Source: Corallincola platygyrae (GTDB taxonomy: Bacteria > Pseudomonadota > Gammaproteobacteria > Enterobacterales > Neiellaceae). Taken from it: DNA of 64,000 bases. A model generated the notes under the pieces. That model had not been told where the DNA came from and searched no databases. It saw only the letters and a list, made by a program, of their open reading frames with translations. The number at the start of each line of letters is the position of its first letter. The stretch's first letter is position 1. Positions 60,504 through 64,000 of this stretch are shown here, piece by piece. The stretch is from the NCBI RefSeq assembly GCF_039544265.1, contig NZ_BAABLI010000010.1:1-64000 (forward strand), given 5' to 3'. Both the position numbers and the translations under genes were made by a program.

Positions 60504-63170
60504 TTAGGCGAACAGTGGGTTGATCTTGTCAGCGTCGATCTCGAACTTGGTGATCGCTTCTGCAACCACTTTCTTGTCCAAATCGCCTTTTGCTGCCAAT
60601 TCGGTCAGTGCGCCCAATACGACGTAGCGGTAATCAACTTCGAAGTGTGCACGCAGATTTTCACGGCTATCTGAACGACCGAAGCCATCAGTACCCAACA
60701 CGCGGTAAGGCGCAGGGATAAAGTTACGCAGCTGGTCAGCGTGAACTTTCATGTAGTCAGTCGCAACAACCACTGGCGTGTCTGCTTCCAGAGTCTTAGT
60801 CACGTAAGCTACTTTTGGCTCCGCTTCTGGGTGCAGCAGGTTGTAACGGTCAACATCCAGACCATCACGGGCCAGCTCAGTGAATGAGGTCACAGAGAAT
60901 ACATCGGAATCGATGCCGTACTCTTCGGCCAGTACCTGTGCGGCTTTTTGAACCTGCAGCAAGATAGTGCCTGAGCCCATCAGCTGAACCTTGGCCTTAC
61001 CTTTACCGGCAACGCTTTCCAGCTTGTAGATACCGTTGATAATGCCGTCTTCAGCACCTTCTGGCATGGCTGGGTGAACGTAGTTTTCGTTCATGGTGGT
61101 GATGTAGTAGAAAACGTCTTCCTGCTTCTCACCGTACATGCGCTCGATACCGTCCTGGATAATCACTGCCAGCTCGTAACCAAAGGTTGGGTCGTAACTG
61201 ATACAGTTCGGGATGGTGCTCGAAATCACGTGGCTGTGGCCATCTTCGTGTTGCAGACCTTCGCCGTTCAGGGTTGTACGACCTGCGGTACCACCGATCA
61301 GGAAACCACGGGCACGGGCATCACCGGCCAACCAGGCAAGGTCACCGATACGCTGGAAACCGAACATGGAGTAGTAGATGTAGAACGGGATCATCGGGGT
61401 GTCGTTCACTGAGTAGCTGGTTGCAGCCGCTACCCAAGAGGACATTGCACCACCCTCGTTAATACCTTCCTGCAGTACCGCACCAGTTTTGTCTTCGCGG
61501 TAGTAAGCAACCTGGTCAGCATCCTGAGGAACGTATTTCTGACCTTCGTGAGCATAGATGCCCACTTGACGGAACAGACCTTCCATACCGAAGGTACGTG
61601 CTTCATCAGGAATAATGGGCACAACACGCTTGCCGATATTCTTATCTTTCAGCAAAGCAGTCAGCAAACGACCCAGCGCCATCGTGGAGCTGATTTCACG
61701 GCCGTTAGAACCTTTCAGTACCGCATCGAAAGCTTTCAGGCCAGGAATATCCAGCGACTGAGAGAACTTCACGCGACGGCGTGGCAACGAGCCTTCAAGC
61801 TGTTCACGGCGCTGACGCAGATACTGCATCTCAGGGCTGTCTTCAGCAGGCTTGTAGTAAGGGATGTTTTCGATTTCGTTGTCATCAACCGGAATGTTGA
61901 AACGATCACGGAAATGCTTCATCGCATCAATGTTCATCTTCTTGACGTTGTGCGCGATGTTGCGACCTTCACCCGCTTCACCCAGGCCATAACCTTTTAC
62001 AGTCTTAGCCAGGATTACAGTTGGACGACCTTTGGTGTTCACTGCACGCTGATAGGCGGCGTAAACTTTTGATGGATCGTGACCACCACGGTTCAGACGC
62101 CAGATGTCTTCATCAGACATGTTGGCAACCATTTCAGCGGTTTCCGGGTACTTACCAAAGAAGTGCTCACGGGTGTATGCACCGCCTTTGGCTTTACAGT
62201 TCTGGTATTCACCATCAACGGTTTCTTCCATCAACTGCAATAGTTTGCCAGAGGTATCGCGAGCCAACAGGGCATCCCAGTAGCGACCCCAGATAACTTT
62301 AATCACTTCCCAGCCTGCGCCGCGGAAAGAACCTTCCAGCTCTTGAATGATCTTACCGTTACCACGTACCGGACCATCCAAACGCTGCAGGTTACAGTTA
62401 ACAACAAAGATCAGGTTATCCAGACCTTCGCGCGCCGCCAGGCCAATGGCTCCCAGTGATTCTGGCTCATCAATCTCACCATCACCCAGGAATGCCCATA
62501 CCTTCTGACGCGAAGTATCCATGATGCCACGATCGTGCAGATACTTGAGGAAACGCGCTTGGTAGATAGCAGTAAGCGGACCCAGACCCATTGATACGGT
62601 TGGGAACTGCCAGTAATCAGGCATCAGCTTGGGATGCGGGTATGAACTCAGGCCTTTGCCTTCCACTTCCTGACGGAAGTTGTCCATCTGCTCTTCGCTC
62701 AGACGACCTTCCAGGAAAGAACGCGCATAGATACCTGGGGAGATATGGCCCTGGAAGTAGATAAGATCGCCGCCGTCGTGCTCGTTAGGTGCACGCCAGA
62801 AGTGGTTGAAGCCTACATCATAAAGTGTGGCTGAAGATGCGAAGCTGGACATGTGTCCGCCCAGGTCCAACCCTTTCTTAGATGCACGCTGTACCATGGC
62901 CAGCGCGTTCCAACGGATGTAACCGCGGATCTTTTGCTCCAACGCCATATCGCCAGGCATTTGTGGTTCCTGACCAGGAGGAATGGTGTTCAGGTACGCC
63001 GTAGTTGCATCGTAAGGTAGGTGAGCACCGTTACGACGGGCCTTGTCAATCAGCTTCTCCAACAGGTAGTGAGCGCGTTCTGAGCCCTCTTCTGCAAGCA
63101 CGGCTTCCATCGCTTCGAGCCATTCCTGCGTTTCCTGTGGATCCACGTCGTGATTGATAATGTCAGACAT
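60504..63170 (-). CDS. aceE: Pyruvate dehydrogenase E1 AceE
   Basis: AceE decarboxylates pyruvate with thiamine diphosphate and acetylates the lipoyl group of AceF. From ATG 63170 (MSDIINHDVDPQETQEWLEAM) it has 888 residues, almost the E. coli length; a longer frame to 63197 lacks support, while AAGGA stands 7 bp before the chosen ATG. The cofactor motif FLGDGEIDEPES..NLIFVVNCN is intact, as is SSFASSATLYDVGFNHFW near residue 105. It lies 84 bp after pdhR; I see no perfect PdhR operator in that gap. Confidence 0.98.
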   Translation of the reverse strand: MSDIINHDVDPQETQEWLEAMEAVLAEEGSERAHYLLEKLIDKARRNGAHLPYDATTAYLNTIPPGQEPQMPGDMALEQKIRGYIRWNALAMVQRASKKGLDLGGHMSSFASSATLYDVGFNHFWRAPNEHDGGDLIYFQGHISPGIYARSFLEGRLSEEQMDNFRQEVEGKGLSSYPHPKLMPDYWQFPTVSMGLGPLTAIYQARFLKYLHDRGIMDTSRQKVWAFLGDGEIDEPESLGAIGLAAREGLDNLIFVVNCNLQRLDGPVRGNGKIIQELEGSFRGAGWEVIKVIWGRYWDALLARDTSGKLLQLMEETVDGEYQNCKAKGGAYTREHFFGKYPETAEMVANMSDEDIWRLNRGGHDPSKVYAAYQRAVNTKGRPTVILAKTVKGYGLGEAGEGRNIAHNVKKMNIDAMKHFRDRFNIPVDDNEIENIPYYKPAEDSPEMQYLRQRREQLEGSLPRRRVKFSQSLDIPGLKAFDAVLKGSNGREISSTMALGRLLTALLKDKNIGKRVVPIIPDEARTFGMEGLFRQVGIYAHEGQKYVPQDADQVAYYREDKTGAVLQEGINEGGAMSSWVAAATSYSVNDTPMIPFYIYYSMFGFQRIGDLAWLAGDARARGFLIGGTAGRTTLNGEGLQHEDGHSHVISSTIPNCISYDPTFGYELAVIIQDGIERMYGEKQEDVFYYITTMNENYVHPAMPEGAEDGIINGIYKLESVAGKGKAKVQLMGSGTILLQVQKAAQVLAEEYGIDSDVFSVTSFTELARDGLDVDRYNLLHPEAEPKVAYVTKTLEADTPVVVATDYMKVHADQLRNFIPAPYRVLGTDGFGRSDSRENLRAHFEVDYRYVVLGALTELAAKGDLDKKVVAEAITKFEIDADKINPLFA

Positions 63171-63254
63171 GGCGGGTTCCTTATCTTCTAGGTTCAATCG
63201 TGAGTGATTAATTTAATGTTCATTTACGATAGCGTTGATCCAGATTTTTTCCGC

Positions 63255-64000
63255 TCAGCGGTTATCTTTTTCTTCGCTATCTACCTGCTGTTGCATCCGG
63301 CGCAGAGCGCGCTGTTGGCGATTGCTCTCCTGACCCAGTTGCAGCAGCGTGTCTTCGATAAACGCCAGGTGACTTAAGGTCGCCTGACGTGCTTGCTCTG
63401 GCTGACGCTGAAGGATCGCCTCCAGCACCTGCGCTCTGTGCTCAGCCAAAGTGGGTGCGACCCCCTCTTTGCCGTAGAGCACAGTTAAATTCTTCTCAAT
63501 GTTGCCAAGTAGTAGTGGCTTCATCGCCATCACCAGTTGCAGGATCACCACGTTATGTGAGGCTTCGGCCATGCGCTCGTAAAACGCCATCACCGCCTGC
63601 GCCTCCAGTTTCAGGTCATCCGACTGATGCGCGGTATTAATGGCATCACAACAGTGGCTCAGCTGCTCGATATCGGCATCGGTACCACGAACCGCGGCGT
63701 AATACGCAGCAATACCTTCCAACGCTAAGCGAAACTCCAACAGGTCAAACTGCGCTTCAGGATTTTTTGCCAAGAGCTCAAACAGCGGTTCATTGACCGA
63801 ATCTCTCAGCTTCTCAGCGACAAACGTGCCACCGCCCTGTCGGCGAACCAATAGGCCACGCGCTTCCAGTTTTTGGATCGCTTCACGCAATGAGGGACGG
63901 GAAACTTCAAACTGCGCAGCGAGCTCGCGCTCCGGCAACAGCTTCTGGCCAGGCTTAATAGAGCCTTCCAGGATCATCTGTTCCAGTTGCTCGACTATGA
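63255..64000 (-). CDS. pdhR: Pyruvate dehydrogenase complex repressor PdhR (N-terminus cut by window end)
   Basis: PdhR is a GntR-family repressor released by pyruvate. The visible 248 codons include the winged-helix part (VEQLEQMILEGSIKPGQKL, SRPSLREAIQKLEARGLLVRRQGGGTF) and the FCD ligand domain (about 80 residues onward). The frame is open to the window edge, and about 15 N-terminal residues are missing compared with E. coli PdhR. An internal ATG at 63977 is not the true start. Its place before aceEF matches the enteric locus. Confidence 0.95.
   Translation of the reverse strand, partial: IVEQLEQMILEGSIKPGQKLLPERELAAQFEVSRPSLREAIQKLEARGLLVRRQGGGTFVAEKLRDSVNEPLFELLAKNPEAQFDLLEFRLALEGIAAYYAAVRGTDADIEQLSHCCDAINTAHQSDDLKLEAQAVMAFYERMAEASHNVVILQLVMAMKPLLLGNIEKNLTVLYGKEGVAPTLAEHRAQVLEAILQRQPEQARQATLSHLAFIEDTLLQLGQESNRQQRALRRMQQQVDSEEKDNR

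Noticed and set aside
63171..63254. PdhR operator before aceE
   Set aside because: I looked for ATTGGT-N3-ACCAAT and found no convincing match in the 84-bp gap.

Overview
The window is an ordinary-looking chromosome segment of a marine-type gammaproteobacterium. It carries the pdhR-aceE-aceF-lpd locus, a leuABCD operon with a leader-peptide attenuator, a napEFDABC operon with an FNR box, a NarQ/NarP-like pair, and a large secreted starch-degrading lipoprotein. Gene content points to Alteromonadales or a neighbouring order. I cannot name the genus. No rRNA, tRNA, CRISPR array or prophage was seen.

Region by region. 1-80 looks like the outer end of an IS21-type insertion sequence. 143-1375 is moeA. 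1425-5857 holds two secreted amidohydrolase-family proteins. 5858-7910 holds small genes and two non-autonomous repeat elements of different families. 9334-23627 is a nitrate-respiration island. On the minus strand it reads moaA, napEFDABC, mobA, moaBCDE, modABC; on the plus strand it reads narQ, narP. It therefore combines the periplasmic nitrate reductase, the synthesis of its molybdenum cofactor, molybdate uptake and a nitrate sensor pair. 23676-27881 is a large hybrid histidine kinase. 28050-33032 is the leu operon. 33297-40343 is a lipoprotein of 2348 residues with two GH13 catalytic domains and eight starch-binding modules. 40433-52981 holds an aldo/keto reductase, an RND efflux pair, a SulP transporter, DUF533, ExoD and GGDEF proteins, an S51 peptidase-like protein and a small lipoprotein. 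53089-56582 is a nitrate-type ABC transporter. 56939-64000 is the pyruvate dehydrogenase locus, with pdhR running off the window end.

How the parts fit. The island gives a self-contained module: ModABC brings in molybdate; MoaA-E, MobA and MoeA build the cofactor; NapA uses it, with electrons delivered through NapC and NapB. An FNR box and a NarP-type 7-2-7 palindrome lie upstream of napE, and a likely Moco riboswitch lies upstream of moaA. A NarP-type site also lies upstream of nrtA, which suggests that nitrate uptake may belong to the same regulon.

The points most worth a second look are: a 282-bp foldback element in two copies, one of which split narQ from narP and rewrote the end of NarQ; the napE promoter geometry; a 9-bp minisatellite inside modC; a hairpin between nrtA and nrtB that could compete for the nrtB ribosome-binding site; and the dual-catalytic starch enzyme. 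I did not find a clearly new defence or biosynthetic system.
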